Shown here: positions 44,387-53,920 of the stretch, one piece after another
Position numbering within the stretch: position 1 is the stretch's first letter
How the letters are laid out: every line of letters begins with the position of its first letter
NCBI RefSeq assembly: GCF_014202425.1
Contig: NZ_JACHGT010000019.1
Span: 15,367 to 79,366, forward strand
DNA from: Phytomonospora endophytica
GTDB taxonomy: Bacteria > Actinomycetota > Actinomycetes > Mycobacteriales > Micromonosporaceae
Reading direction: 5' to 3'
DNA length: 64,000 nucleotides
Program-made: the position numbers and the translations under genes
Notes under the pieces: generated by a model
What the model saw: only the letters and a program-made list of their open reading frames with translations
Told to the model about the DNA's origin: nothing
The model's database searches: none

Positions 44387-45343
44387 GTGGTTTATAAAGG
44401 TGGCGCGGCAATCGCCGAGGTGGTCAGGTCCGGATTCGTCGAGGGCCTGCACCGCGGCTCGATCGCGCTGCTCGACGCGCGCGGCGACATCGCCTACGCG
44501 GCCGGGGACATCGACGGGCCGGTGTTCCCGCGCTCGGCGAACAAACCGCTCCAGGCCGTCGGAATGCTCCGGGCCGGGCTGCCGCTCCCGGCGCCCGCCG
44601 ACCTGGCGATCGCCGCGGCGAGCCACTGGGGCGAGCCCTTCCACATCGCGCGCGTCCGCCGGATCCTGGTCAACGCCGGGCTTACCGAGTCCGACCTGGC
44701 CTGCCCGCGCGACCTGCCGGTCGACTCCGCGGCGCGCGCGGCCGTCATCGCCTCCGGCGGCGGCGCCACGCGCCTGCTGATGAACTGCTCGGGCAAGCAC
44801 GCCACGATGCTCGCGACCTGTGTGGCGGCGGGCTGGTCCACGTCGGACTACCTCGACCCGGGCCACCCGCTGCAGAAGGAGATCGCGCGCACGATCGCCG
44901 ACCTCGTCGGCGAGCCGATCGCGGCGACCGGTGTCGACGGCTGTGGCGCGCCCCTGTTCGCCTTCAGCCTCACCGCTCTCGCCCGGTCCTTCGCCGCGCT
45001 GGTCTCGGCCGAGCCGGGCAGCAACGAGCGCGCGGTCGCCGACGCGATGCGCGCCAACCCCGAGCAGGTCGCCGGGACCCGCGGGCACGACACGCGGTTC
45101 ATGCGCGCGGTGCCGGGGATGCTGTCGAAGGTCGGCGCCGAAGGCGTGTGGGCCATGGCCGTCCCGGGCGTGGGCGCGCTCGCGGTGAAGATCGACGACG
45201 GGGCCCGCCGCGCGGCGCTCCCGGTCGCCGTCGCCGGACTGGCCCGCCTGGGCGTCACGGGCGATGAGCTGGCCAAGGCGGGGGAAGCCATCCTGTACGG
45301 GCGCGGGGTGCCGGTCGGCGCCGTCCGCGCGACCCTTCCCTAG
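44387..45343 (+). CDS. L-asparaginase (Rhizobium etli / asparaginase II type)
   Basis: A 318-residue asparaginase of the thermolabile family PF06089, a serine-type fold unrelated to the classical bacterial enzymes. Conserved parts are EVVRSGFVEGLHRGSIALLD, FPRSANKPLQAVGML, AAASHWGEPFH, LLMNCSGKHATMLATC and TGVDGCGAPLFAFSL. No good ribosome site precedes either the GTG at 44387 or an in-frame TTG at 44351; the GTG fits the family and the message may be leaderless. Confidence 0.88.
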   Translation: MVYKGGAAIAEVVRSGFVEGLHRGSIALLDARGDIAYAAGDIDGPVFPRSANKPLQAVGMLRAGLPLPAPADLAIAAASHWGEPFHIARVRRILVNAGLTESDLACPRDLPVDSAARAAVIASGGGATRLLMNCSGKHATMLATCVAAGWSTSDYLDPGHPLQKEIARTIADLVGEPIAATGVDGCGAPLFAFSLTALARSFAALVSAEPGSNERAVADAMRANPEQVAGTRGHDTRFMRAVPGMLSKVGAEGVWAMAVPGVGALAVKIDDGARRAALPVAVAGLARLGVTGDELAKAGEAILYGRGVPVGAVRATLP

Positions 45344-45357
45344 AGGAGCATCCGGGC

Positions 45358-45711
45358 ATGCCGCAGATCGTTGTCTCCCACTCCGACACCGTCTCCTTCG
45401 ACCGGCAGGCCTTCGCGCGCGAGCTGCACCGCGAGGCCGCGAAGGTCATCGACGCCTCCCTCGACGACTACAAGACGCGTTTCCTGCCCATCGGGACCTG
45501 GACGATTGGCGACGGGGACGGGCCCGACACGCTCGTGCACGTCGACTTCGGGCTCCTGTCGGGCCGCAGCGAACAGGCCCGCGCCGAGCTGGCCGCGCGG
45601 CTGCTGGACCTGCTGCGCGCGACCTTCGCCGACGCGCCGCCGCGCACACACCTGACCGTCGAGGTCCGGGAGATGAACCGGCCGACCTTCGCCAAGCACA
45701 TCACCGCTTGA
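45358..45711 (+). CDS. 5-carboxymethyl-2-hydroxymuconate isomerase-like tautomerase
   Basis: A 117-residue member of the tautomerase superfamily. The protein begins MPQIVVSHSDTV, so after Met removal Pro1 is the catalytic base as in HpaF/CHMI; REMNRPTFAKHIT ends it. The family acts on hydroxymuconate-type dienols in aromatic degradation, but no other such genes are near, so the natural substrate is unclear. ATG with a GAGGAG site 14 bases after the asparaginase stop. Confidence 0.82.
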   Translation: MPQIVVSHSDTVSFDRQAFARELHREAAKVIDASLDDYKTRFLPIGTWTIGDGDGPDTLVHVDFGLLSGRSEQARAELAARLLDLLRATFADAPPRTHLTVEVREMNRPTFAKHITA

Positions 45712-45738
45712 CCTGGAGCGCACTCCAGATGCGATCTT
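45708..45738 (+). promoter_or_regulatory. MerR-type promoter/operator of aldo/keto reductase 2
   Basis: TTGACC (45708-45713) and GATCTT (45733-45738) are 19 bases apart, with dyad CTGGAG-CGCA-CTCCAG (45713-45728) between them. It repeats the layout at 15852-15882. The -35 box overlaps the stop codon of the tautomerase gene. Confidence 0.75.
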
Positions 45739-45768
45739 GGGTTTCCCCGTAGTCCGGAAGGAAACCCC

Positions 45769-46710
45769 ATGACCGTCACGCTCGCCCTCGGCGCGATGAA
45801 CTTCGGCACCACCACCGACGAGGCCACCTCGGTGGCCCTCCTCGACCGCTTCGTCGAGGCCGGCGGCACGATGATCGACACCGCGAACTGCTACTCCTTC
45901 TGGAATCACCCGAGTGGCTACGGCGGCCAGAGCGAGGAGCTCCTCGGCCGCTGGTTCGCGTCGCGGCCGGGCGTGCGCGACCGGGTCGTGCTGAGCACGA
46001 AGTGCGGTGCCGAGCCGACCGTCGCCGACGGCGACTGGCCCGAGACGCGCGAAGGGCTCGGCGCCAAGGCGGTCACCGACGCGCTGCACGCCAGCCTCAA
46101 GCGGATGGGCGTCGAGCGCGTCGAGTACTTCTGGTCGCACATGGAGGACCGTCGCGTGCCCGCCGAGGAGACCGTCGCCGGACTGGGCGCGCTGGTCGCC
46201 GAAGGGCTCGTCGGGAAACTCGGGGCCTCGAACCACACGACGTGGCGCGTCGAGCAGGCCCGCGGCATCGCCCGCGGCCTGGGCGTCGAGGGGTACGGCG
46301 CGGTGCAGCTGTCGCACTCGTACGTGAAGCCGCGGCCGGAGTCGGCGAAGGCCTCGGGACACCGCTTCGGATGGTTCACCGACGAGACGCGCGACTACGT
46401 CGTCACCGAAGGACTGGAGACGTGGGCGTACAGCCCGCTGCTGACCGGCGCCTACATCCGCGCCGACCGGCCGCTCCCCGAGGCCTATGACCACCCGGGC
46501 ACGACGCGGAAGCTCGCGGCCCTCGCCGCCGTCGCCGGCGAACTGGGCGTCAGTCTCAACCAGGTCGTGCTGGCCTGGCTGACCGGAGCGCCGGAGAAGG
46601 CCGTGCCGATCGTGGGCGTGTCGAGCCTCGCGCAGCTGGACGAGGCACTCGCGGGAGCGGCGCTGGAGTTGAGCGTGGAGCAGCGCGAGGCGCTGGACGC
46701 CGCGGTGTGA
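45769..46710 (+). CDS. Aldo/keto reductase 2
   Basis: A 313-residue aldo/keto reductase. Catalytic residues are Asp and Tyr in MIDTANCYSFWNH, Lys in VVLSTKCGAEP and His in YFWSHMEDRR; the NADP site includes VPIVGVSSLAQLDEAL. ATG start with a GGAAGGA site. It carries the same MerR-type promoter as aldo/keto reductase 1, 30 kb away, and is likely induced by the same signal. The two proteins are only distantly similar, so this is co-regulation rather than recent duplication. Confidence 0.92.
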   Translation: MTVTLALGAMNFGTTTDEATSVALLDRFVEAGGTMIDTANCYSFWNHPSGYGGQSEELLGRWFASRPGVRDRVVLSTKCGAEPTVADGDWPETREGLGAKAVTDALHASLKRMGVERVEYFWSHMEDRRVPAEETVAGLGALVAEGLVGKLGASNHTTWRVEQARGIARGLGVEGYGAVQLSHSYVKPRPESAKASGHRFGWFTDETRDYVVTEGLETWAYSPLLTGAYIRADRPLPEAYDHPGTTRKLAALAAVAGELGVSLNQVVLAWLTGAPEKAVPIVGVSSLAQLDEALAGAALELSVEQREALDAAV

Positions 46711-46793
46711 GATGGCGGGTTTACGCCATCTCGTACAAGTGTGCGTAACTCGCCGTCACCGGTGCCGTTAGTTCTCGCAGAAGCAAGCTGAGA

Positions 46794-47699
46794 ATGCAAA
46801 CTGCATCTGCGATTGGAGAAGTGCGCGTGGTGACGCGGGAACATGAGGCCTTGATCGACCTGCTCGGGAATGCGCCCGGACTGTTGCTCGACCTGCTGCC
46901 GACGGCGGAACTCCCCGCCGACCCACAGGCGAAGGTGATCTACGGTCCGGAGCGGACGACCCAGATGCCGGCGGAGCTCTATGTCGACAGGGTCGGCAAG
47001 GTCGAGTTCACCGACGGGCGGGTGCTCATGGTGCTGATCGAGGTCCAGCTCCGCCGGGACGACCGGAAGAAGTTCACCTGGCCGGTCTACGCCACCGAGG
47101 TCCGGCGGCAGTGGCGGCATCCCGTGGCGCTGGTGGTGTGGTGCCCGGACGAGACGACCGCGTCGTGGGCACGCGAACCGATCCAGCTGGGTCCGTTCGG
47201 GACGGGCGCGCCGGCCGCGGTGTCGCCGCGCAACTTCCCGGTCATCACCGACCCGGACCAGTGGTCCGGCAACGTCGGCACCGCGGTCCTGGCCGCGCTG
47301 GCGCACCAGCGCGACCGACGGTTTCCCGAGATCGCCGCCGCGCTGCTCCGGCTGCTCGAATCGGTGGAAGCGAAGCAGGCCGAAATCTACTACGACAACC
47401 TCGCCGGAGTACTGGACGACTCCGCGAGGGAGATTCTGGAGGGCACAATGAGCACTATGACGCCTGGTTACAAGAGCACCTTCCTCCGGACGGCGCACGC
47501 GGAGGGGGTCGCGGAGGGTCGTGAGGAGGGCCGTGAGGAGGGCCGTGGGGAGGCGGTACTTCAGGTCCTGACCTCACGAGGGCTGCCGCTGAGCGAGGAG
47601 AGTACCGAGCGGGTGCAGGGATGTCGCGATCAGAGCCTGCTGAAGGCATGGTTGGATCGCGCGCTGGTCGTGGACTCGGCCGAAGAGATCTTCGACTGA
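46794..47699 (+). CDS. Rpn/PD-(D/E)XK nuclease-like protein, full-length copy
   Basis: A 301-residue protein resembling the Rpn/transposase-like PD-(D/E)XK family common in multicellular bacteria. The likely nuclease core is DGRVLMVLIEVQLRRDD, followed by KFTWPVYATEVRRQW. The C-terminal third is a Gly/Glu/Arg repeat (EGVAEGREEGREEGRGEA) and a conserved end (SRGLPLSEESTERVQGC, DSAEEIFD). Function is unknown; some relatives cut DNA. It is followed by a related shorter gene whose ATG overlaps its stop. Confidence 0.75.
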   Translation: MQTASAIGEVRVVTREHEALIDLLGNAPGLLLDLLPTAELPADPQAKVIYGPERTTQMPAELYVDRVGKVEFTDGRVLMVLIEVQLRRDDRKKFTWPVYATEVRRQWRHPVALVVWCPDETTASWAREPIQLGPFGTGAPAAVSPRNFPVITDPDQWSGNVGTAVLAALAHQRDRRFPEIAAALLRLLESVEAKQAEIYYDNLAGVLDDSAREILEGTMSTMTPGYKSTFLRTAHAEGVAEGREEGREEGRGEAVLQVLTSRGLPLSEESTERVQGCRDQSLLKAWLDRALVVDSAEEIFD

Positions 47700-48103
47700 T
47701 GCGCACGCGCCATCGCGATGCCGAGACGCTGGCGGCCGAGGTCGACCACGGCGACTTCGCCGGAGTGCCGGACGGCTCCGCGAGGGAGATTCTGGAGGGC
47801 GCGAGGAGCACCAGGACGTCTGGTTACAGGAGCACCCTCCTCCGGACGACGTACGCCGAGGCGCGCGCGAAGGCCCGTGCGGAGGCCTACGCGGAGGCCT
47901 ACGCGGAGGCCTACGCGGAGGGCTACGCGGACGGTTTCGCGGAGGGCACAGGCAAGGCGGTACTCCTGGTCCTGGCCTCACGGGGGCTGACGCTGAGCGA
48001 GGAGAACGCCGAGCGAGTGCGCGGCTGCCGGGATCAGGACCAGCTTTACGCCTGGCTGGATCGTGCCGTGTTCGCGGACTCGGCCGAGAAGATCTTCGAC
48101 TGA
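47699..48103 (+). CDS. Truncated tandem copy of the Rpn-like protein
   Basis: A 134-residue protein similar to the C-terminal third of the preceding gene. Shared segments are SAREILEG, GYRSTLLRT, SRGLTLSEENAERVRGC, and the end DSAEKIFD. The nuclease core is missing. The Gly/Glu/Arg linker is replaced by a repeat of AEAY encoded by 12-bp units GCGGAGGCCTAC (47879-47938, three perfect, two degenerate). The ATG overlaps the stop of the full-length copy (TGATG), so it can still be translated. Its last 58 bases overlap the antisense hydrolase gene. Confidence 0.65.
   Translation: MRTRHRDAETLAAEVDHGDFAGVPDGSAREILEGARSTRTSGYRSTLLRTTYAEARAKARAEAYAEAYAEAYAEGYADGFAEGTGKAVLLVLASRGLTLSEENAERVRGCRDQDQLYAWLDRAVFADSAEKIFD
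47879..47938 (+). repeat. 12-bp tandem repeat inside the truncated Rpn-like gene
   Basis: Three identical GCGGAGGCCTAC units followed by two diverged ones, keeping the frame and encoding AEAY repeats. Copy number may vary between strains. Confidence 0.85.
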
Positions 48104-48993
48104 GCCGTGCGGGTCGGCGGTGCCGCGCTGAAGCTCAGCGCCGAGCGACGGACGCGGCCCTCTAACCGGGAGCCGAGAACCGCGGCCGTGAAGCGGGCCG
48201 GGTCGTCGAGCCACGGGAAGTGCCCGGCACCCGGCACGACCGCCGCCGCGACGCCGAACAGCCCCGCGACCTCGGCGACCGCCTCGGGCGGCGAGTTCAG
48301 GTCGACCTCCCCGCCGATGACGCGGACCGGTGCGGTGAGACGCGACAGAGCCGCGCGGGTGGCGGCCGGGTCGAAGGCGCCTTCCGAGCCGTACACGGCG
48401 GCGGCGTCGTCGTTGCGCCAGCCGTCCTCGGCGGCCCGGTGCGTGCGGGCGGCGTCGTCCCAGCGGCCGTAGAAGAAGGGCGCGATCGCGGTGAAGTCGG
48501 ACGGGGTCGCGCGCCCGGCGACGACCGCCTCCAGAGCCGCGAACGCCTCGGGAAACCACGGCTCGTCATGGCGTTTCCTCGCCGTGGCGAGCCTTGTCTC
48601 GGGCGTGATCTCGACGCCCACCGCCGCGACGCTCGGGGTGACGAGGGTCAGCGCGGCCACGCGGTCGGGAAACCGGGCCGCGTAGAGGACCGCGAGGTTC
48701 GTGCCACCGGAGTGCGCGAGCAGGCTCACCGTGTCGAGCCCGAGGTGCTCGCGCAGGGCCTCGACGTCGGCGACGAGCCGGTCGCAGCGGTAAGAGGACG
48801 GATCGGCCGGGACCGCCGACTCGCCCGTGCCCCGAAGGTTCAGCATGACCAGCCGCCGGTGAGCGGAGAGGCCGCCGAGCTCGCCGAGGTAGGCCGGGTC
48901 CGACATCGGGCCGCCGGGCAGGCACACGAGCGTGGGCCCGTCGCCGAGGGCGCGGTAGGCGAGACTCGTTCCGTCGTACGCGGTGAAGAACAC
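48046..48993 (-). CDS. Alpha/beta hydrolase
   Basis: A 315-residue alpha/beta hydrolase. The oxyanion part is LVCLPGGPMSDP, the nucleophile is in LLAHSGGTNLAVLYA, the acid in VIGGEVDLNSP and the His in VPGAGHFPWLDDP, where homology to the family ends. The frame continues about 37 residues more, antisense to the end of the Rpn-like copy; that tail is probably meaningless. Start is taken as the GTG at 48993. The substrate is unknown. Confidence 0.82.
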   Translation of the reverse strand: MFFTAYDGTSLAYRALGDGPTLVCLPGGPMSDPAYLGELGGLSAHRRLVMLNLRGTGESAVPADPSSYRCDRLVADVEALREHLGLDTVSLLAHSGGTNLAVLYAARFPDRVAALTLVTPSVAAVGVEITPETRLATARKRHDEPWFPEAFAALEAVVAGRATPSDFTAIAPFFYGRWDDAARTHRAAEDGWRNDDAAAVYGSEGAFDPAATRAALSRLTAPVRVIGGEVDLNSPPEAVAEVAGLFGVAAAVVPGAGHFPWLDDPARFTAAVLGSRLEGRVRRSALSFSAAPPTRTAQSKIFSAESANTARSSQA

Positions 48994-49001
48994 GCCGCAG
49001 T

Positions 49002-49802
49002 CTAGGTCGTCAGCGCCCAGAGTCCGGCGACGGCGATGACGCCGAGGCCGTTGGTCGCCCAGTGCAGGCCGGCGGCGGCGAGGAGGCTGCCGCTGCGCCT
49101 GCGCAGCTCGCACAGCAGGAGCCCGGCGAGGCCCGTGAACAGCACGACGGCCGTCAGGATCGCGATCTTGGCCAGTCCGCCGGTCCCGAAGACCTCGATG
49201 ACGGCCTTGTTGCGGTCGCCGAGCTTCAGCGAGGACAGGATGTGCCAGGCGCCGAACAGCATCGAGGAGACGCCGGAGGCCCACCACACGCCGCGGTGTT
49301 TCCCGACCAGCCCGAACAGCACACCGCGGAAGGCGACCTCTTCGAGCAGGATCGTGCCGAGTGGGATGAAGACGAAGGCCGTCAGCAGGGCCGCGCTGGG
49401 GTGGAGCTGGTAGCGCATGTCGATGAACGCGTCGCGTGAGAACGGCATCGCCACGCCCAGGGCGTAGATGCCGCCGACGAACATCACCGAGGCCAGCGCG
49501 TAGAGGGCGCCGCGCGCCCAGGTCCGGCGGCTCAGGCCGAGGTCGTGCCAGGTCAGGCCGTGCTTGCGGGCCAGCAGGATCAGCCAGGCCGCGGCGATCG
49601 GGCCGGCGATGAGGCCGGAGTTGACCGGGCCGAACTTGCGCAGGATGTTGACGGCGACGAGCGTGCCGAGGACGACGGCGAGAGTCAGGAAGAACCGCCT
49701 GCGGCGGCCCCCGAAGAGCACTGCGCGCACCCGGTCCACAAGGGACTTCGGGGCGGGGAGGGTTGCGGCGGTCGTGGCGGGGATCGTCTGTGTGTCAAGC
49801 AC
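49002..49802 (-). CDS. CPBP-family intramembrane metalloprotease
   Basis: A 266-residue membrane protein with about seven helices and the three CPBP/Abi motifs: LEEVAFRGVLF, MLFGAWHILS and LHWATNGLG, which hold the glutamates and histidines of the membrane protease site. It may process a membrane-anchored regulator or protect against self-made peptides; no substrate is evident. Start GTG at 49802 has only a distant GGAG. The hydrolase gene follows eight bases downstream, so they are co-transcribed. Confidence 0.9.
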   Translation of the reverse strand: MLDTQTIPATTAATLPAPKSLVDRVRAVLFGGRRRRFFLTLAVVLGTLVAVNILRKFGPVNSGLIAGPIAAAWLILLARKHGLTWHDLGLSRRTWARGALYALASVMFVGGIYALGVAMPFSRDAFIDMRYQLHPSAALLTAFVFIPLGTILLEEVAFRGVLFGLVGKHRGVWWASGVSSMLFGAWHILSSLKLGDRNKAVIEVFGTGGLAKIAILTAVVLFTGLAGLLLCELRRRSGSLLAAAGLHWATNGLGVIAVAGLWALTT

Positions 49803-49918
49803 GAGGTGCGAAGCTCCGTGTACCGGGGACGGCTGCCGGGGAGTGCGTCAGCCTGGGACAGTACACGACCAAACCTGGGACGAAGCTGGTAGATACGCGT
49901 GCGGATGCCGACATCTCG

Positions 49919-49963
49919 CCCGGGTGGGTGATCCGGTTGGACCGTTCGGGCCACCCACCCGGG
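49919..49963 (-). terminator. Hairpin downstream of the FMN reductase gene
   Basis: Perfect 12-base arms CCCGGGTGGGTG / CACCCACCCGGG around a 21-base loop that itself contains a smaller dyad. Placed nine bases past the reductase stop. Confidence 0.6.
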
Positions 49964-49971
49964 GGCGGCTG

Positions 49972-50538
49972 TCAGAAGGCGACGTACGGACGGTCCGCGC
50001 GGGCGGTGCGCAGGGCGTACGCCCACCAGGCGAGCTGGTCGAGCTGGCCCTGGGCGGCGCGGTTCACGCTCTCGGCGTCGCGCGGTTCGCCGTCCTCGCC
50101 GAAGCGTTCCCAGGCGAGGTGGAAGCTGACGGTCTCGCGGATGGTGACGGCGTGGAGCTCGGCGAAGACCGGTCGCAGCGCCTCGACGGCCCGCAGGCCG
50201 CCGGAGAGGCCGCCGTAGGAGACGAAGGCGATGGGTTTCCCGCGCCACTCGGCGCCGACGGAGTCGATCGCGGTCTTCAGCGGACCGGGGAAACTGTGGT
50301 TGTACTCGGGGGTGAGGACCAGGATCGCGTCGGCCGCGCCGATGCGTTCGGTGAACGACGCGCTCGGCGCCGGGTCCTCGGCGAGGTCGATGACGTCGGG
50401 CTTGATGTCGTCGCGCGCGTCGATCTGGCCGAGGAGCCAGTTCTTCACAACGGGCGCGAAGCGACCTTCACGGACGCTGCCGACGACGACGGCCAGTTTG
50501 TAGCGGTCCAAGGGGGTTTCCTCCAATGTGCGGGACAT
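49972..50538 (-). CDS. NADPH-dependent FMN reductase family protein
   Basis: A 188-residue flavodoxin-fold reductase (PF03358). The FMN phosphate loop is VVGSVREGRFAPVV and the second flavin motif is TPEYNHSFPGPLKTAID. Such proteins reduce quinones, chromate or azo dyes. ATG start. It lies next to a cupin but with a 48-base gap; coregulation is uncertain. Confidence 0.9.
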   Translation of the reverse strand: MSRTLEETPLDRYKLAVVVGSVREGRFAPVVKNWLLGQIDARDDIKPDVIDLAEDPAPSASFTERIGAADAILVLTPEYNHSFPGPLKTAIDSVGAEWRGKPIAFVSYGGLSGGLRAVEALRPVFAELHAVTIRETVSFHLAWERFGEDGEPRDAESVNRAAQGQLDQLAWWAYALRTARADRPYVAF

Positions 50539-50586
50539 GGAGGCAAGGCTAGGACCCCAACCCCGGTTGAGGTCAACTCCGGTGGT

Positions 50587-50910
50587 CTATGTCTCCGTCA
50601 CGGCCGTGAGCAGCACCACCGCGTCGTCGGTGGCCTTGAGGGAGTGACGGGTCTGCGGGATCTCGTGCAACTGGCCGAGGGAGATCTTGGTTTCCTCGCC
50701 CTCGGCGGTCGTGACGCACACGCCGCCGTAGAGGACTTGGAGACTCGCCGCCGTCGGCGCGTCGTGCTCGTCGAGGGCCGAGCCGGTCGTCAGCGCGATG
50801 ATCGTCTGACGCAGCGGGCCCTCGTGGAGGAGCAGATGGGCGCTGCGCCCACGCTCGTCGGCGTGGGCCTTCTCGATGTGCTCGCGGATGAGCAGGGGTA
50901 GGTCGTGCAT
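50587..50910 (-). CDS. Small cupin-like protein
   Basis: A 107-residue single-domain cupin-like protein. The segment TTGSALDEHDAPTAASLQVL with one His and a later HEIPQTRHSL correspond to the two cupin motifs, though one metal ligand is missing. Similar to the LuxR-associated small cupins seen near FMN reductases. ATG start at 50910. Function unknown. Confidence 0.75.
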   Translation of the reverse strand: MHDLPLLIREHIEKAHADERGRSAHLLLHEGPLRQTIIALTTGSALDEHDAPTAASLQVLYGGVCVTTAEGEETKISLGQLHEIPQTRHSLKATDDAVVLLTAVTET

Positions 50911-50959
50911 GCGGGCCTCCGGCGCTCGGTGCGTGTGGAGTACCCGGTGATGGTCGCAG

Positions 50960-52396
50960 TTAACCGGGGGGCGGGGGTGTGGATCGGGGGATCTGTGCGT
51001 CGTCGAGGAGCCGGTGCATGACGTCGACGGGGAGACCGGGATGGCGCGCGGCGGCCCGGGCGACCATCCGGACCGGGTCGTCGAGGAGCGCGCGGGCGCG
51101 CTCGGCGGGGAGGCGCTCGTGCGGGGCCGCGGCCGCGCGGACCAGCTCATCGGGGTCGGCCGACAGGCGGATGAGGCGGGTGGCGGTGACGGCGGGGTCG
51201 AGGACGGCGAGCCATCGGCGCTCGGGGTCGGGGTCGGTGGAGAAGCGGTCGGCGAGGCCCTCACGCGGGAAACCCGGCTTGTGGAGCAGGTCGCCGCGAG
51301 TGAGGGCCTTCGCTTCGAGGTAGGTGGACAGGAGCACCTCGGGCGCGACGCCGGGGTGGTTCTCGCACAGCAGCAGCCGGACGGCGTGGTCGGCGTCGGC
51401 CGAGAGCAGCACGACCAGGTCGGGCGGCAGGGAGGACGAGTGCGCGGCCGCCCGGCGCAGGCCGATGTGCGCGGAGGTCGCGCACATGCGCATGAGGTCG
51501 GGGTGATCGAGGTTCTGTCGCGCCCAGGCGGGCGGGTCGAACCTGTCGGACCGGGTGACGTGGACGTCGACGGCCGCGCGCTGTCGCTCGGTGAGTTCGG
51601 CGCGCATGGACACGGCGAGGCGGACGCGCTTGTCGGGGTCGACGGCGAGCCGGTCGACCAGGTGGGCCGACAGGCCCGGGTTGGCGGCGACGGCTTTGCG
51701 GACCAGGGGGGCCTGGTCGCGGGCGAGGCGCTCGTAGACGGCGAAAGGCAGCGGCGCTTCCTCGATGAGCCGTTCGCGCGGTCGGGACAAGGTCTCCGGG
51801 TCGGCGAGGAACTCCGCGGCGGCGGCCCCGTCGCGCATGCCCGCGTGCCACAGCGCGGCCCGGCGCACTCGGGCGTCCTCATCACCCCTGAGGCGTTCGA
51901 TCACGGCATCCGACGGTTCCGGCCACGTCTCGATCGCGATGCGGCGGACCCGGGCGTCGGGATCGGCGCAGAGGAGCTCCAGCGCGTCGTCGCCGATCGC
52001 GACCTCCGCCGCGATGGCCGCGCGCACGACGGGGTTCGGGTCGCGGGCCAGGCGGGCGAAGACCTCGGCCGGGAGTTCCTCCACCGGCTCCCGGTGGGGC
52101 CTGCCCCCGGTCGCCAGCATCGTCCGCACGTGCGGGGACAGGTCCATGACCAGGCGCGAGCGCTGTGCCGCCGGGATTCGCCACCCGGTGGCGAAGGCGG
52201 CGCGGACCTCCGTGCCGGGATGCGCGACGACCGCGTCGTACACCGCCCCGGGCAGCTCGCCGCGTTCGGAGAAGAGCGCGTCCGACCACCGGTCGTCGCC
52301 TGGCTGAAGCAGCCTCAGCAGCACTTCCGCGGGCGCGGCGGGATTGGCGGCGACGCCCGTGACGCGGGCGCGGGCGCGGGCGAGGGGTGAGGACAT
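50960..52396 (-). CDS. Leucine-rich-repeat-variant / HEAT-like solenoid protein
   Basis: A 478-residue soluble protein made of about 20 short helical repeats with the pattern PxxxLxxLxxDPDxxVRxAVAxN, for example LARDPNPVVRAAIAAE, LCADPDARVRRIAIET, LARDQAPLVRKAVAANPGL and LAVDPDKRVRLAVSMR. This is the leucine-rich-repeat-variant solenoid, probably a protein-binding scaffold. The ATG at 52396 is preferred; the frame upstream is unconserved. The partner is not known. Confidence 0.8.
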   Translation of the reverse strand: MSSPLARARARVTGVAANPAAPAEVLLRLLQPGDDRWSDALFSERGELPGAVYDAVVAHPGTEVRAAFATGWRIPAAQRSRLVMDLSPHVRTMLATGGRPHREPVEELPAEVFARLARDPNPVVRAAIAAEVAIGDDALELLCADPDARVRRIAIETWPEPSDAVIERLRGDEDARVRRAALWHAGMRDGAAAAEFLADPETLSRPRERLIEEAPLPFAVYERLARDQAPLVRKAVAANPGLSAHLVDRLAVDPDKRVRLAVSMRAELTERQRAAVDVHVTRSDRFDPPAWARQNLDHPDLMRMCATSAHIGLRRAAAHSSSLPPDLVVLLSADADHAVRLLLCENHPGVAPEVLLSTYLEAKALTRGDLLHKPGFPREGLADRFSTDPDPERRWLAVLDPAVTATRLIRLSADPDELVRAAAAPHERLPAERARALLDDPVRMVARAAARHPGLPVDVMHRLLDDAQIPRSTPPPPG

Positions 52397-52420
52397 CGGG
52401 TCATCGTGCCTTGGGCGTGG

Positions 52421-52452
52421 AAACGGCCCCCGGGAAACCCCGGGGGCCGTTT
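52421..52452. terminator. Hairpin after purA
   Basis: Arms AAACGGCCCCCGGG and its complement around an A-rich loop, ending in TTT on the purA strand side. It lies between the end of purA and the start of the solenoid gene. Confidence 0.75.
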
Positions 52453-52467
52453 CCGCACACTTCCGCG

Positions 52468-53805
<1,338 letters not shown>

Positions 53806-53920
53806 GGGGTCGCTGATCAGGCCCTTACCTGGGAGGTGTGACCTGTTCGACCACTCCACGATACGGACACCGCACTGTGCACACGGGATGATCTGCGCCA
53901 CCACTGGTAGACATGGATCC

